NCBI GenBank assembly: GCA_036873135.1
Contig: JAPTYO010000009.1
Coordinates: 30,401,756 to 30,465,755 of the forward strand
Source: Clarkia xantiana subsp. parviflora
Taxonomy: Eukaryota > Streptophyta > Magnoliopsida > Myrtales > Onagraceae
Direction of reading: 5' to 3'
Length of the DNA stretch: 64,000 nucleotides
Shown: piece after piece, positions 24,347 to 36,616 of the stretch
Numbering within the stretch: the stretch's first letter is position 1
How the letters are laid out: the number at the start of each line of letters is the position of its first letter
Program-made: the position numbers and the translations under genes
The notes under the pieces: generated by a model
What the model was told of the DNA's origin: nothing
Database searches by the model: none
What the model saw: the letters and a program-made list of their open reading frames with translations, nothing else

Positions 24347-25326
24347 CATCCTTTGCAGGTGGATCTTCGCCGCTGTAAGGCCGACCAGACCACCGTCCGT
24401 GACAGCCCTCGCCGCCCGACGCACCATCAGCCAGCATCAACGCCGTGCCCGGCCCATCCTCCCGCACCTGAAGCCGTCTGTCGTCGCCTGGGTTCACCGG
24501 TCGAGGCCCCTGAACGTCGCCTTTCCCGACCAGATCTGCTCCCGACCACCGCACCATCTGAACGTCGCCGCCCCTTGCCTCCTCGCTCCGTCCTGCGTCG
24601 TCCGACCAAACCCCGGCAGTCATTCCGTCCCAGGCGTCGCCGTCCTGTGTCTCCTCGCCGTCCTGCACCGTGCCCGACCCATCCTCCGGCAGCCACCCCG
24701 TCCCAGGTGAGTTTCCTTCTGCTCCGTTTTTTTTTTTTAATTTTTTAATTAATAGTTTATTATTAATATTTTGTTATTATATTTTATATTATTATTATAT
24801 TACAATTAATTAATAATTTAAATGTAATTGGTTAGATTTAATTAATAGTTTAAATGTAGTTGGTAAAATTTAATTAGTAGCTTAATTTAAAGTGACTAAG
24901 TTTAATTTGATAGCATGTTAAAAGTCTTTTTAGTATTTTAGACTTCATTTTTAATAGGAGTTATAGGTTATAATTAATTTTTAGATTTGAGATTATATTT
25001 GGTAATATCTTTTGCATATGATAAAATTTGATTAATTTTGACATTGTTGGATACATTTAGTGTAATGTATGTATAAGCAATAAAATTGGAAAATTTGTGA
25101 ATTGAGTACCGAAAGGGCGTGATTAATTCCATGAGTTTTGATTCGTAACAGAACCCTCGAACTCGTATTTCTGATCGTAGACTGATTTAATACCTAGGTG
25201 TTTAATTAGTTATTCGCTTAGGTAATTTAGGATTCTAGTTAGCCTAATAATTAACTAGTGGCGACTCTTTTTAAAATTGCACGTTTTCAAAACGTAATTC
25301 GCCGTAGGTCAGATTTAGGTCTGACA
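23681..25326 (+). repeat. Ogre-like-1 5' LTR
   Basis: 1646 bp. An AT-rich start, TATAAATAGG at ~24041, a GC-rich block (24190-24715) with a (CT)n run at 24307-24342, an AT-rich part, and a strongly conserved final ~265 bp ending in an inverted repeat ACGTTTT/AAAACGT. Frames of about 200 codons in the GC-rich block on both strands have no known domain. Confidence 0.92.
24038..24052 (+). promoter_or_regulatory. Ogre-like-1 LTR TATA box
   Basis: AGTATAAATAGGGG in the LTR; identical in the other LTR near 32261-32275. Transcripts would start about 30 bp further on. Confidence 0.55.
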
Positions 25327-25329
25327 ATT

Positions 25330-25347
25330 TGACGACTCTGCTGGGGA
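25330..25347 (+). other. Ogre-like-1 primer binding site (tRNA-Arg type)
   Basis: TGACGACTCTGCTGGGGA, four bases after the LTR. The related site in Ogre-like-2 reads TGGCGACTCTGCTGGGGA, which pairs with the 3' end of a plant tRNA-Arg (…AGTCGCCA). Here the third base is changed. Confidence 0.75.
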
Positions 25348-25799
25348 CAATTGAGGGTTCGGGCTCTTTATATTTGCTTATTTGCCATGTTTTATTTTTT
25401 ACTCATATTTGACTTTGTTATTCTAACTTGATTGTTTTTGTGTAATTTCAGGTGGGAGTTAATTTTTTATGACTGACTATTTTTCTTTGTTGGATTATGC
25501 ATTATTTGTATTTGCACACAGCACTTTAGTGAAATGTCCAAAACGCCTAAAACCCAGGGCGACTAGGAACCCCGGAGGTTTAGTACGGTACGACCAGAGC
25601 GGCTGGGCCGCCGGTACGGCTCGGAAAAACTCTACTCGTTTGCGAAGGTCTTATGATCCCTATAATGGGGTGAGGAAACCACCTTGTCGGGAACCTATCA
25701 ATGGAACCTACCTTGTAGAGCAAAGCCACACATTTTTTACCCACTAACATGATCTGCTTTTTGTTGTAAATGTTATCATGCGACTGTTTGTATAGTTTT
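25348..25799 (+). other. Ogre-like-1 leader
   Basis: A short frame (25469-25747, with TARKNSTRLRRSYDPYNGV) is present. Part of its DNA (AAGGTCTTATGATCCCT) recurs after the Ogre-like-2 primer site, so this is conserved leader rather than a proven gene. Confidence 0.45.
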
Positions 25800-27760
25800 T
25801 ATTTCTCATGCATTTATCTCATTGCATTTTTAAAAAAAAAAAAAAATTCACCAAGTAGTTAGTCATTTAGTTATAAAAAATTCTTTCAAAACATGCATTT
25901 TGTATGCATTGTTTTTTTTCCATTTAAAAAAAAAAAAAACCTTTGGCCTGAATTTTTTTTATTTTAAACATGTGTTTCATGTGCATTATTTAAAAAAGAA
26001 AAACCAGGTTAGTTGTAATACAGAATTAACGCATCATTCAAGCATTATTTTCAAAAAATATTTTCATGAGAAATTTAACTCCCTTTTAGCTATTAGAGCT
26101 TCTAATTTTAAAATGCATTTTGTATACGTTATTTTCAGAAAAAACCAAAAAAACATTTTTCGCTAAGTAGTTAATCCCTTAGTTGTAGATTTTTAAACAT
26201 GTGTTTCAGATGCATTATTTTTTTTAAAAAAAAAACCCCTTACCTAAATTTTTAATATGCGTCTCATGCGCATTATTTAAAAAAAAAACTCTCAGGTAAG
26301 TTGTAATTTTTGTTAGTGCGTTACGTATGCATTACTATAAAAAAAATTTCAGAAAAATTAATTTCTTTAGCTATTAGATCTTCCTTTCGAGCATGCATTT
26401 CATATGCATTTTTTTCTAAAAAAAACCTCTTACCTGAATTTTATTTTTAACATGTGTTTTGTACGCATTATTTTTGAAAAAAACTTTTCAGGTAAGTTGT
26501 AATTTTGGTTAGTGTATTGTATATGCATTGCTAAAAAAATAAATAAATAAAACATGTTAGGAAAATTGTGATTCCTCTTTAGCTATTAGAGCTTCTAATT
26601 TCGAACTTGCATTCCATATGCATCATTTAAAAAAAAAACTTTTTAACTGAATTGTTTTATTTTTAATAATGCATCCAATATGCATTAATTTAAAAAAACT
26701 TTTTAGATAAACCGTAAGCTCTCTTAGTTTTAGGGCCCTTTGTTTAAAAAAGATTTTATCTGAATTTTTAATCAAAAAAACGTGCATATCATATGCATTA
26801 TTTTCGGAAAAAAAAACTTTCAGGTAAATTGTAATTTTTCTCAGTTGTAGAACTTTTATTTTTAAGTTTGCATCTTGTATTTATTTTTGTGCATCTCGCA
26901 TGCTTCCTTAAAAAAAAAAAAATCGCCTGATTCTTAATTTTGAGCAACCAAGATGCATTGTTTTTTCTCATTAAAAAAACAAATAAATCTTTTCAGATAA
27001 CTTGTAAATTATCTTGATTGTAGAATTTTCATCTCAAGTATGCATCTCATGTGCATCGCATGTGCATTGTTTTAGGAAAAATAATATGTTGATAGATTGT
27101 ACACATTCTTAGTCGTAGAACCTTTAGTTTCAAACATGTATTCCATGTGTTGTTAAAACTACTTACCAGAATGTTTTATTTCAAGCATGTGTTTTATACG
27201 CATTATTTTTTGGAAAAAAAAAACTTTTCATGTAAGTTGTAAAATCTTGTTAGTGCATTCAATGTGCATCATTTTTTTAAAAAAAAATTTAGGAAAATTT
27301 GTAATTCCTTTTTGGCTCATAAAGTTTTTTTAAAATTCAAACATGAATTGCATATGCATCATTTTCAAAAAAACCTTTTTACCTGATTTTTTTTAAGCAT
27401 GCATTCAATATGCATGATTTTTTTTTTAAAAAAAAACATTTCAGAAAAATTGTGAGTTTTTTTAGCTATAGAGCTTTCAAATTCACGCATGCATCTCAAT
27501 TGCATTATTTTAAAAAAATCTACCTGAAATTTTCATTTCAAAATATGCATTTCATATGCATTATTCAGGTAAACTGTTGTAAGTTGTAAATTTCTTAGAA
27601 TATAATTTTAACTTTCAAAAATGCATTTCATATGCGTCATTCATGTAATATGTTGTAAGTTGTAACTTTCTTAATAGTAGAATTTTAACTTTCAAGCATG
27701 CATGAGCATTTAAAAAAAAAACTCAAAGTGTCATTCGTTTTTATCCAAGGTGTATTGCAC
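25800..27760 (+). repeat. Diffuse AT-rich array of CATGCAT motifs and A-runs
   Basis: About 20 degenerate units of roughly 90-120 bp, each holding CATGCATTT-xx-ATATGCATTATTT followed by a run of 6-12 A, often then CTTTTxAGGTAAGTTGTAA. No frame. Unit borders drift and no exact period holds. Confidence 0.65.
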
Positions 27761-29409
27761 TTTTTTTGGCAAGATCGTCATTTCAACATTCGCATGAGCG
27801 AGCATTTAAAAATTGGGAGTTTTGATTCTTTTTTGAGAAAATAGTTTAACTGTGCAGTTGAGTGTTACTATTCGAGTTTAAACAAAGGATGATAAAACCT
27901 TTTTGAAAAAAACTTTGTTTTGAGCATTTGTCCTGCGTTCGAGCCAGATAATGCACTCAGCAAACTCAGTAAACTCCATGATGGTGCAAAATACATTTGA
28001 TCATAAATTTTGATTCTTTTTCAAAAAAAGTAATCAAAATTATGAAATGAATGACATTAGAGTTTTCAAAACATCATGCATGATTTCTCATATTTCTACA
28101 CTGATTTTTCATTCACTCTTTTCAGGTACCCTTGGTTAAGGTATCATGTACACATGAGTTATGCCGGCTTAATGAGGCAAAAAAAAAGAACATGCAGTCA
28201 TCCAGTTGCACAACGAACAAATTGCACACTCAAGATATCTAACGCTGAGGTGCGTTAAATTGCACTTAATTTTTTCCTTGAGATTTGAGTGTCCCTACTC
28301 TTTTGCAGGTCGGATGACCACTTCAACCAATGCCGCAACCGTGTGAAACGTGAGCGCTTCAAAGAGTTTCTATGAAAAATTTCACATACCATGTGTGAAA
28401 TTCATACGCTTTCCAAGACGAGGTATACAACCGTTATGTGGCCAGGTTTAAACCATTCAACGGTAACCATGGGGCACCTCCCTTTGAGATTAGACATGTC
28501 AGGAGATGAGAAAATTTCAAGAGATCATCGAGAATCCCGTGAAGATTCAATGTGCCGATCAATGTAGATTGACTCGATCAACCAAATCCTTTTCCGAAAA
28601 AAGTTCTGAAGTTTTCAGTCTGCAACTAGGGGCATATACTTTTCGGCAGGTGTAGATACACAAGTTGTGCAGCAGGAGAATCAGGACATGCACCAGCTTG
28701 GATAATCATCCAAATCAAAACTCCTGAAGAGAACATCTCGTGTATGGCCCTTCGCTCGCCGACCATTCTTATGCCAGCTATCAAATTTATCCCAGATACC
28801 TCAGACGATATCTATGCCTAAATTTACCATTTGCGGACTACTGTGCCAAACTCAACACCATCCATATGTGTTCGTTAATCAGGCCATTCGTCCAGCGTGC
28901 GACGTAATATGAACCAGTCAGATGTAGCCGTTGGGCATTCCTGTTAAGATCAAGCATGGTTGAAGAGAGAAGACATCCAGAGATCTTCCTATTAAAAAAG
29001 ATCGAGATTCCATGAAGATAGAACGTGCTAATGAAAGAGCATTTGAGAGGAAGAAGAAGAAGAAGAAATTATTGTCGGTGTCGTCCACCCGTTGAAAGGA
29101 TCCTCCATTCAAGACATCGACATAATCAACTTATTTGACAAGTTTTCCTCCGGAGAAGTTCTTAGAAATTAAAAGGTTTAATCTGCTATTAGGGGCATGT
29201 AACATAGTTGTTGTTGATTAGTTTCTGTAGATTTTCTTTCCATTTAAAAAAAAAGAAAAAATAGAAAAAAATAAATCCCCGCTAGGTTGAAAACCTAGGC
29301 AAAAGTCAGGGAGAGGGGCATGATTGAAAACCCGCAGGGCAGTCATGGCAAAATGTGAGATGAAAAAAACAAAAAAGCATAGCAAAAAAAAAAGAAAGAA
29401 AAAAATTCC
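27761..29409 (+). other. Ogre-like-1 interior without recognisable gene
   Basis: Mixed sequence with several short similar phrases (GAGATCATCGAGAATCCCGTGAAGAT near 28520 and GAGATCTTCC..GATCGAGATTCC near 28980-29010). Possible splice-acceptor-like CTCTTTTGCAG at ~28306. Nothing matches gag, protease or RT. Confidence 0.5.
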
Positions 29410-30510
29410 ATAAAGGGCCACAGCCACCCTCTAAATGGCTACAGATAAAAGAGCGACCCCGCGAATCTTGTAAGGGCGAAAAAATAAAAAAGGGTCACAG
29501 TCGTCCCTAAAACGACTACAAAATAAAGGGCCACGGCCACCCTCCAAATGGCTACAGATAAAAAAGTGACCCCGCGAATCATGTGGGGGCGGGAAAATAA
29601 AAAGGGCCACAGTCGTCCCTAAAACGACTACAAAATAAAGGGCCACAACCATCCTCCAAACGGCTACAGATAAAAGAGTGACCTCGCGAATCTTGTAAGG
29701 GCGGAAAAATAAAAAAGGGCCACAGTCGTCCCTAATTCGACTACAAAATAAAGGGCCACAGCCACCCTCCAAATGGCTACAGATAAAAGAGTGACCCCGC
29801 GAATCTTGTAAGAGCGGGAAAATAAAAAAGGGCCACAGTCGTCCCTAAAACGACTACAAAATAAAGGGCCACAGCCACCCTCCAAATGGCTACAGATAAA
29901 AGAGTGACTCCGCAAATCTTGTAAGAGCGGGAAAATAAAAAAGGGCCACAGTCGTCCCTAAAACGACTACAAAATAAAAGGCCACAACCACCCTTCAAAC
30001 GACTACAGATATAGAACACTCTCGCAACATTGAAGGCGGGAAATGAGTGAAAGGGCCACAGCCACCCCTAAAATGGCTACCAAAAAAGAGTGTTCCTTGA
30101 ATCCTGAGAGGATGGGAGATTATTGAAAGGGCCATAGCCACCCTCAAAATGGCTACATATAAAGAGTATTCTCGTGAATCGTGTGAGGCCGGGAAAATCA
30201 TTTGAAAGGGCCACAGCCACCCTTAAAACGGCTACAAATCGAAAGAGCACTCCCGGAACATCGACGAAGGAAATAAATGAAAGGGCCACAGCCACCCTCC
30301 AAATGGCTACAAATCAAAAGAGCTCCCGCGACATTGAAGACGGTGAGGAAAGGGTCACAGCAACCCTCCAAATGGCTACAAATACTCTCGCATCGAGACG
30401 GGAAATAAAGTACGGGTCATAGCCACCCTCCAAATGGCTACAAATACTCTCGCATCGAGACGGGAAATAAAGTACGGGTCACAGCCACCGTTTAATCGAC
30501 TACAAAAAAA
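29410..30510 (+). repeat. Tandem array of hairpin units (GGGCCACAG...)
   Basis: About 20 copies of GGGCCACAGxCxxCCCTxxAAAxxGxCTACA, spaced 36-85 bp apart, with a linker of the type GTGACCCCGCGAATCTTGTA between. Each unit can fold on itself. One class has the stem AGTCGT/ACGACT and the other AGCCA/TGGCT. The array also leaves minus-strand frames open, with no known domain. Confidence 0.85.
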
Positions 30511-30835
30511 AAGAGTACTTCCGTTAGGTTGAAAACCCGAAAGGGTAGCCTAGGAAAAATTAGGAAATGAGGGGCATGATAGAAAATTCAGAAATTGTAA
30601 TCATGGCAAAAGGAGAGAAAATAAAATCCCAATGGAATGAAAACCCCAAGGGGAAATCCATGCAAAAATTAGGAAAACCGAGGGGCACGGTCTAAAATTC
30701 TGACCGTGGCAAAAGGAGAGAATATGAGAGATTAAAAAAAAAAAAAAAAGATCCCGCTAAGCTGTCGCGTCATGCGCAGTTTAGGCAAAAATTAGGGACA
30801 TGCATTCAAGTCGTCAAGCCACTCGAGGCCCTTAT

Positions 30836-31760
30836 CCAACGGACGCCACTAGAGGCATTTCTCCGACATATGCCACTAGAGGCTCCTCCGACGGACGCCA
30901 CTAGAGGCTCTTCTCCGACGGACGCCACTGGAGGCTTTTCCTTGTCGCACGCCACTGGAGGCATCGTCGATCAAGGTTTTTTTACTTTACTGTACGCCAC
31001 TGGAGGCTTTTCCTTGTCGCACGCCACTGGAGGCATCGTCGATCAAGGTTTTTCTTTTCTGCACGCCACTGGAGGCTTTTACTTTTCCGCACGCCACTGG
31101 AGGCTTTACTTTTCTGCACGCCACTGGAGGCTTTACTTTCCCGCACGCCACTGGAGGCTTTACTTTTCTGCACGCCACTGGAGGCTTTATTTTTCCGCAC
31201 GCCACTGGAGGCTTTACTTTTTCCGCACGCCACTGGAGGCTTTACTTTTCCGCACGCCAATGGAGGCTTTACTTTTCCGCACGCCACTGGAGGCTTTACT
31301 TTCCGCACACCACTGGAGGCTTTACTTTCCCGCACGCCACTGGAGGCTTTACTTTCCCGCACGCCACTGGAGGCTTTATTTTTCTCCACGCCACTTGAGG
31401 CTTTACTTTCCCCCACGCCACTGGAGTCTTTACTTTCCCGCACGCCACTGGAGGCTTTACTCTCCCGCACGCCACTGGAGGCTTTACTTTTCTGCACGCC
31501 ACTGGAGGCTTTACTTTCCCGCACGCCACTGGAGGCTTTACTTTCCGCACCGCCACCGGAGGCTTTTCCTTGTCGCACGCCACTGGAGGCATCGTCGATC
31601 GAGGTCTTTAATTTCTGCACCGCCAACGAAGGCACCGCCAACAGGGGCACCGCCGACCGAGGCTTTACTTTTCCGCACCGCCACTGGAGGCTTTACTTTC
31701 TACATCACTAATGGAGGCACCGCCAACAGGCATCCCGCCGACAGAGATTTTATCTTTCCG
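30836..31760 (+). repeat. 27-30 bp tandem array (ACGCCACTGGAGGCTTTAC...)
   Basis: About 30 copies of GCCACTGGAGGC joined by T/C-rich spacers such as TTTACTTTTCCGCAC. Because most units are multiples of three, both strands stay open: plus 30870-31922 gives ARHWRLYFS repeats and minus 31650-30982 gives SSGVRESKA repeats. I treat these frames as a by-product of the unit length. Confidence 0.9.
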
Positions 31761-31889
31761 CACCAGAATAAGCATATGAGCCACCTTGAAGACTTTGAGG
31801 AATTGGAAGAGAATATACTTTCTGGTCAAAATCAGTATTTCTTCGTCTTTGGACAAACCCCTTCGAACACGTTCTACGGGAGTCCGTCC

Positions 31890-31903
31890 AAAGAGGGGCA
31901 AAC
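31890..31903 (+). other. Ogre-like-1 polypurine tract
   Basis: AAAGAGGGGCAAAC directly before the 3' LTR. Confidence 0.7.
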
Positions 31904-32519
31904 TGTAAACACTCAATTTTGACCCGGACGTAACGACGTTACACATGATACGTCAAATTCCGGACGCGTCAAGCCACAAAGTCTCCAAAGATGCTCAAGG
32001 GCACATTAGGGAAATTATTATAAAATATATTTTAAATTATTTCAAATTTATTTAATATTTTCGGAATATTTAAAATATATATATAATAATTAGTTTTTTT
32101 ATTTTAGAAAATTATCTGTAAGATATTTATCTCCCGATATTATTTTTTATTCAAAAAAAGTAATTATCTCTAAAGATAAATATCCTTAGGAATATTCTCT
32201 AGAATAATTATCTGTTAGCATTTTTTATTTAAATTTTATCTGTAATCTAGACTAGGTTTTTAGTATAAATAGGGGTCTAGGCTACATTGTAAAAGGACAC
32301 GGAAAAACATCACAATATCAATAATACATTGTTTCCTTGGGATCCGCGCGATTTTTGTCCTTTTGTGCTTTAGTTTTTTCTTTATTAACTTTTTTTTTTG
32401 GGTCCACGGTACTTTCTTCCTGGCACGCCCGACCGGCCACCTCCGGCGCTCCGGCCACGCCGGCGGCCACCTCTGGCCACGCCGGTGGCCCCTTCGGTCT
32501 GTTCCGGCCCCGTCGGCCA

Positions 32520-32575
<56 letters not shown>

Positions 32576-33558
32576 CATCTTCTGCAGGTGGATCTTCGCC
32601 GCTGTAAGCCCGACCAGACCACCGTCCGTGACAGCCCTCGCCGCCCGACGCACCATCAGCCAGCATCAACGCCGTGCCCGGCCCATCCTCCCGCACCTGA
32701 AGCCGTCCGGCGTCGCCTGGGTTCACCGGTCGAGGCCCCTGAACGTCGCCTTTCCCGACCAGATCTGCTCCCGACCACCGCATCATCTGAACGTCGCCGC
32801 TCCGTGCCTCCTCGCTCCGTCCTGCGTCGTCCGGCCAAACCCCGGCGGTCATTCCGTCCCAGGCGTCGCCGTCCTGTGTCTCCTCGCCGTCATGCACCGT
32901 GCCCGGCCCATCCTCTGGCAGCCACCCCGTCCCAGGTGAGTGTCCTTCTGTTCCGTTTTTTTTTTAAATTAATTAATAGTTTATTATTAATATTTTTATA
33001 TTATATATTATATTTTATATTATTATTATATTATAATTAATAAAAAATTTAAATGTAATTGGTTAGATTTAATTAATAGTTTAAATGTAGTTGGTAAAAT
33101 TTAATTATTAGCTTAATTTAAAGTGACTAAGTTTAATTTGATAGCATGTTAAAAGTTTTTTTTAGTATTTTAGACTTCATTTTTAATAGGCGTTATAGGT
33201 TATAATTAAGTTTTAGATTTGAGATTATATTTGGTAATATCTTTTGCATATGATAAAATTTGATTAATTTTGACATTGTTGGATTAATTTAGTGTGATGT
33301 ATGTATAAGCAATAAAATTGGAAAATTTGTGAATTGAGTACCGAAAGGGCGTGATTAATTCCATGAGTTTTGATTCGTAACAGAACCCCCGAACTCGTAT
33401 TTCTGATCGTAGACTGATTTAATACCTAGGTGTTTAATTAGTTATTCGCTTAGGTAATTTAGGATTCTAGTTAGCCTAATAATTAACTAGTGGCGACTCT
33501 TTTTAAAATTGCACGTTTTCAAAACGTAATTCGCCGTAGGTCAGATTTAGGTCTGACA
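31904..33558 (+). repeat. Ogre-like-1 3' LTR
   Basis: 1655 bp, collinear with the 5' LTR. The (CT)n run is longer here (32525-32572). It ends GTCTGACA followed by the GGTAT duplication. Confidence 0.92.
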
Positions 33559-33900
33559 GGTATAAGTGGGTGCAGTGTAACCGCCATGCCACTTCCATAT
33601 TTCAGAAAGAGAGCATCCCAGATTTCCTTTGAAGTCGGATCATCCTTATACATGTCATAGAAATCCCGTGACATTTCAGACAGTATCATCTCCATAGCTT
33701 TCTTGTCATCTTGCTCTCATTAAAAATGGGCGAATGCTAGATCATTTGTTAATCCGGAATTCGGGCAATTCATGGTCATTTTAATGTGGTCAATTAGACC
33801 ATGTCCTTCCAATATTGTAACGACGTGTTTGCTCCACGAGTAATAATTCGTCTCAACTAATAGCTCAGATGATAATGCCATCCATTCATTGATAACAATT
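33559..33900 (-). pseudogene. Copia-2 gag N-terminal part
   Basis: The minus strand gives VINEWMALSSELL, HVVTILEGHGLIDH, then a stop after FAHF, then KKAMEMILSEMSRDFYDMY and SKEIWDALFLKYG, ending at the Ogre-like insertion. This is the UBN2-type gag of Copia elements. The remaining part is at 23680 and below. Confidence 0.8.
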
Positions 33901-35269
33901 CAAGGTTGGGAAGACAACACATTTTGAAAGAATTGAAAACATCGGATTATCTATTAGGATGGAATACGACGAATAGTGATTCTTCAGTCACTAAACCAAA
34001 CCGACCGCCAGTAAACCGAGGGAAGGGGGTGTTGTGAAAGAGTTTACACCATTGTCGTCTTCAATCCAATAGATCAATCTTTTGAAAACGGTTATAATTT
34101 TGCAAATTACCGGAATGGAAATTTTCAAACAAGCATACCCGATATTGGCTTTCTCATGGCCCCTTTTTGATTTTTTTTTGTAAAATTATCCGATGTTTTA
34201 CGTATGCATAACACTATATCATGCCATAAACATCGAACAAACCAAATAACATGCTTATGCGTCATGCGTCTAATGTTCCTTAGAATACATAATTCTACTT
34301 AAAGTAAATTACAAAATGCTTTCATTCATGAACATTCTAGCATATGTGTCAAAACATGCAACTTCCGCATACATCATGCATAATTGGCGACTGGTATTTT
34401 CAGTTTTAAAAACGTTTTGAAAATATTAGGGGCTGACTTGCAATTCATGCTTACAATCAATCATGCGAAATTTCTAGACATGGATTCTAGGCAATTTCAA
34501 TCAGCATAGCATGTCTATCCTATTGCGCATACCATATATTTAAATCACAGAGCTCAATGCTCGCAATTTATTATCCAGCTAGCTTGACTAAGTCAAGACG
34601 ACAGTTCTAATATATGTTGCAGAAAGTAAACAATTGCAATTGAGACCACTAATTTAATCCAGACCCAAAAACATGCATATCCGAGATCCATCCCCATAAT
34701 CGTAACCAGGTATTAGGGTTTTATTCGAAAACGTGTTAAAACGTAAACCCTAAGAGCACTGTATAGGTAACTTTTTAAAGTTTGAAAACATTTTGGATTT
34801 AAAATTTGACATCCTATTTTATTGAACATTTAAAATTTCCAAAATTTTTTAAAATTTTGTTCGGTCCATTTTAAAATCCGGTCTGAGTCGGTCCGATTTT
34901 AAATATTTGGTTTGGTCAGAAACGGTTCAATAAAGTAAGATTGTGGTTCGGTTCATCACTCGAAACCGGTTCGGTTTATATTCACTTAGTTACTTTGGTC
35001 CGACCCGATTAAGAAAAACCCAGATTGGTTTAACCCGTTCCGGTTTTGCAAATTGGACCGGCCCAATAAACCCATAGGGTTCGGCCGAACTATATCTTGT
35101 GAGCTAAGTAGGGTCTTAAAATCCACTAAAAACTTAACTTAGCCACCAAGAAATATTAATTATTTAAAATAATTTCCAATATTGCATATATATATATATT
35201 TCGGCACAATAATTAAGTAACATATATATAAATATTGTCAAAATTTTATGTAGAAGATGTAAATCAATT

Positions 35270-35356
<87 letters not shown>

Positions 35357-36004
35357 CGGCCACACACATATATATATATATATTATTGTCAAATATATCT
35401 TTAGGGATTAAAATATATGTTGACAATATTTTTCTTAATCCTTTTAAGTAACTAAATCCTATCAATATATCTTTATCCCTATATTTTAGCTAAATATATT
35501 GATTGTTTATATATTTTAATATATAATGTGAATCTTTCCTTATCTTTCCAATTTATAGATATATTTTCTCCTTTTAATAAAATTAAAATATGATAACAAA
35601 TATATTCACCATGCTAGGCCGGCCGAATTTTATTTACTTGCACCCCAAGAAATTAAAATTTTTACCTAATAATTCACCTAGGGTTTCGGCCATAACATCA
35701 AAAATTGGAAAAAATTTCAAATTTTAAGATCAAACAGTACTATGATCATGAATCCAAATATTGTTCTTCATAAAAATTATCGTGTTCTTGAAGATTATGA
35801 ACATCAAACTCAAATTTAAACATGAATTTTCGGTTTTGATCTATAAAAACATGCAAATTCCGAAAATTTTAAGTTTTTAAAGATCAAACATATGAAATTT
35901 GTTTAAAAATTTCGAATTACTCATGGTGTTCATCATAAAAATTTCGGTTTTATAAAATTTTCAAGAACATCAGTTTATCAAAATTTCAAGAACTCCTAAC
36001 ACAA
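33901..36004 (-). other. Copia-2 untranslated leader
   Basis: AT-rich leader between primer site and gag. It holds a (TA)n tract at 35274-35352 in the same context as in Copia-1 and Copia-4. Long similarity to the Copia-4 leader (for example CCCTTCCCTCGGTTTACTG read on the minus strand at ~34020). Confidence 0.7.
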
Positions 36005-36016
36005 GCTCTGATACCA
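36005..36016 (-). other. Copia-2 primer binding site (initiator Met tRNA)
   Basis: The minus strand reads TGGTATCAGAGC one base after the LTR. Confidence 0.92.
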
Positions 36017-36017
36017 C

Positions 36018-36616
36018 TGTTGGATTACGGGGACGTAATACTACGGAATGCTAAACGTGTACTTGTAAGTAATCTAATTACGCAGCAGAATAATGTACAC
36101 ATACCTCAATAGCTTTCCTGCCCAAGAACGTTGTGGAGGTATTTCTGATCCTCCGGTCGAACCCGTACAAGTTCTTCGTGAGAAGAAGTCCTGCACGGTA
36201 TAAGCTCCACAGCAAATCCTCTAATCGATTCCTCAACGGGGACAGAACCTCGGACTGAATGCTCGGAAGCAATTTGACACACCAATAGTGGTGTTTATGG
36301 GGCCGACCGAACTCACTATAGAGAGAAAGGGATTTCTCTCAAATCACAACTTAGGAGGAGTTGTGATCAAGGTGTATTTTGGAGGTGACCCCAAGACCTC
36401 CTTATATAGCGGGAGGATGAGAAAATCCTCCTCCCTACTATTAGGGTTTCGGGCGACTTATCATGTGGTGGGGGAGGCCCAATTTTGGGCCTCCCATGTC
36501 ACATGGGAATTGGGTCTGTCCTTATTAGTCATAATGTGACATTTACCTAATTATCTTAGGTAACCACATATATTAACGGGCTACCAATTACGGCGCCATG
36601 TCACCATATGCTAACA
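36018..36616 (-). repeat. Copia-2 5' LTR
   Basis: 599 bp matching the copy at 18044-18642, with the inverted GGAGGCCCA/TGGGCCTCC motif at 36473-36494. The outer flank GCCGG follows. Confidence 0.92.

Larger units (their letters stand above)
23681..33558 (+). mobile_element. Ogre-like-1: large non-coding LTR element with tandem arrays
   Basis: LTRs 23681-25326 and 31904-33558 (TGTAAACACT...GTCTGACA) with a perfect GGTAT duplication on both sides (23676-23680 and 33559-33563). The primer site resembles a tRNA-Arg type as in Ogre elements. The 6.6 kb interior has no gag or pol and holds three different tandem arrays, so it depends on another element for movement (large retrotransposon derivative). 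LTR copies differ by about 2% in their first 330 bp. It is inserted in the Copia-2 gag. Confidence 0.9.
18044..36616 (-). mobile_element. Copia-2 LTR retrotransposon, nearly complete but mutated, hosting Ogre-like-1
   Basis: The 3' LTR (18044-18642) and 5' LTR (36018-36616) are flanked by GCCGG on both outer sides (18039-18043 and 36617-36621). In element order: primer site 36005-36016, leader, gag (33559 to ~33900, continuing at 23680 after the nested element), protease, integrase, RT and RNase H. Its own frames contain stops and frameshifts. The LTRs differ by about 5% in the compared part. Net length without the insert is about 8.7 kb. Confidence 0.92.

Noticed and set aside
24114..24748. 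Frames of about 200 codons in the GC-rich part of the Ogre-like LTR (also 32337-33040)
   Set aside because: Open in several frames on both strands because the block is GC-rich with a (CT)n run; no domain seen.
29410..30510. CRISPR-like regularly spaced repeats
   Set aside because: The genome is a plant; spacers are themselves repeated and no cas genes occur. It is a retroelement tandem array.
30870..31922. 350-codon plus-strand and 222-codon minus-strand repeat proteins
   Set aside because: They follow directly from a tandem unit divisible by three; no start context, domain or conservation supports coding.
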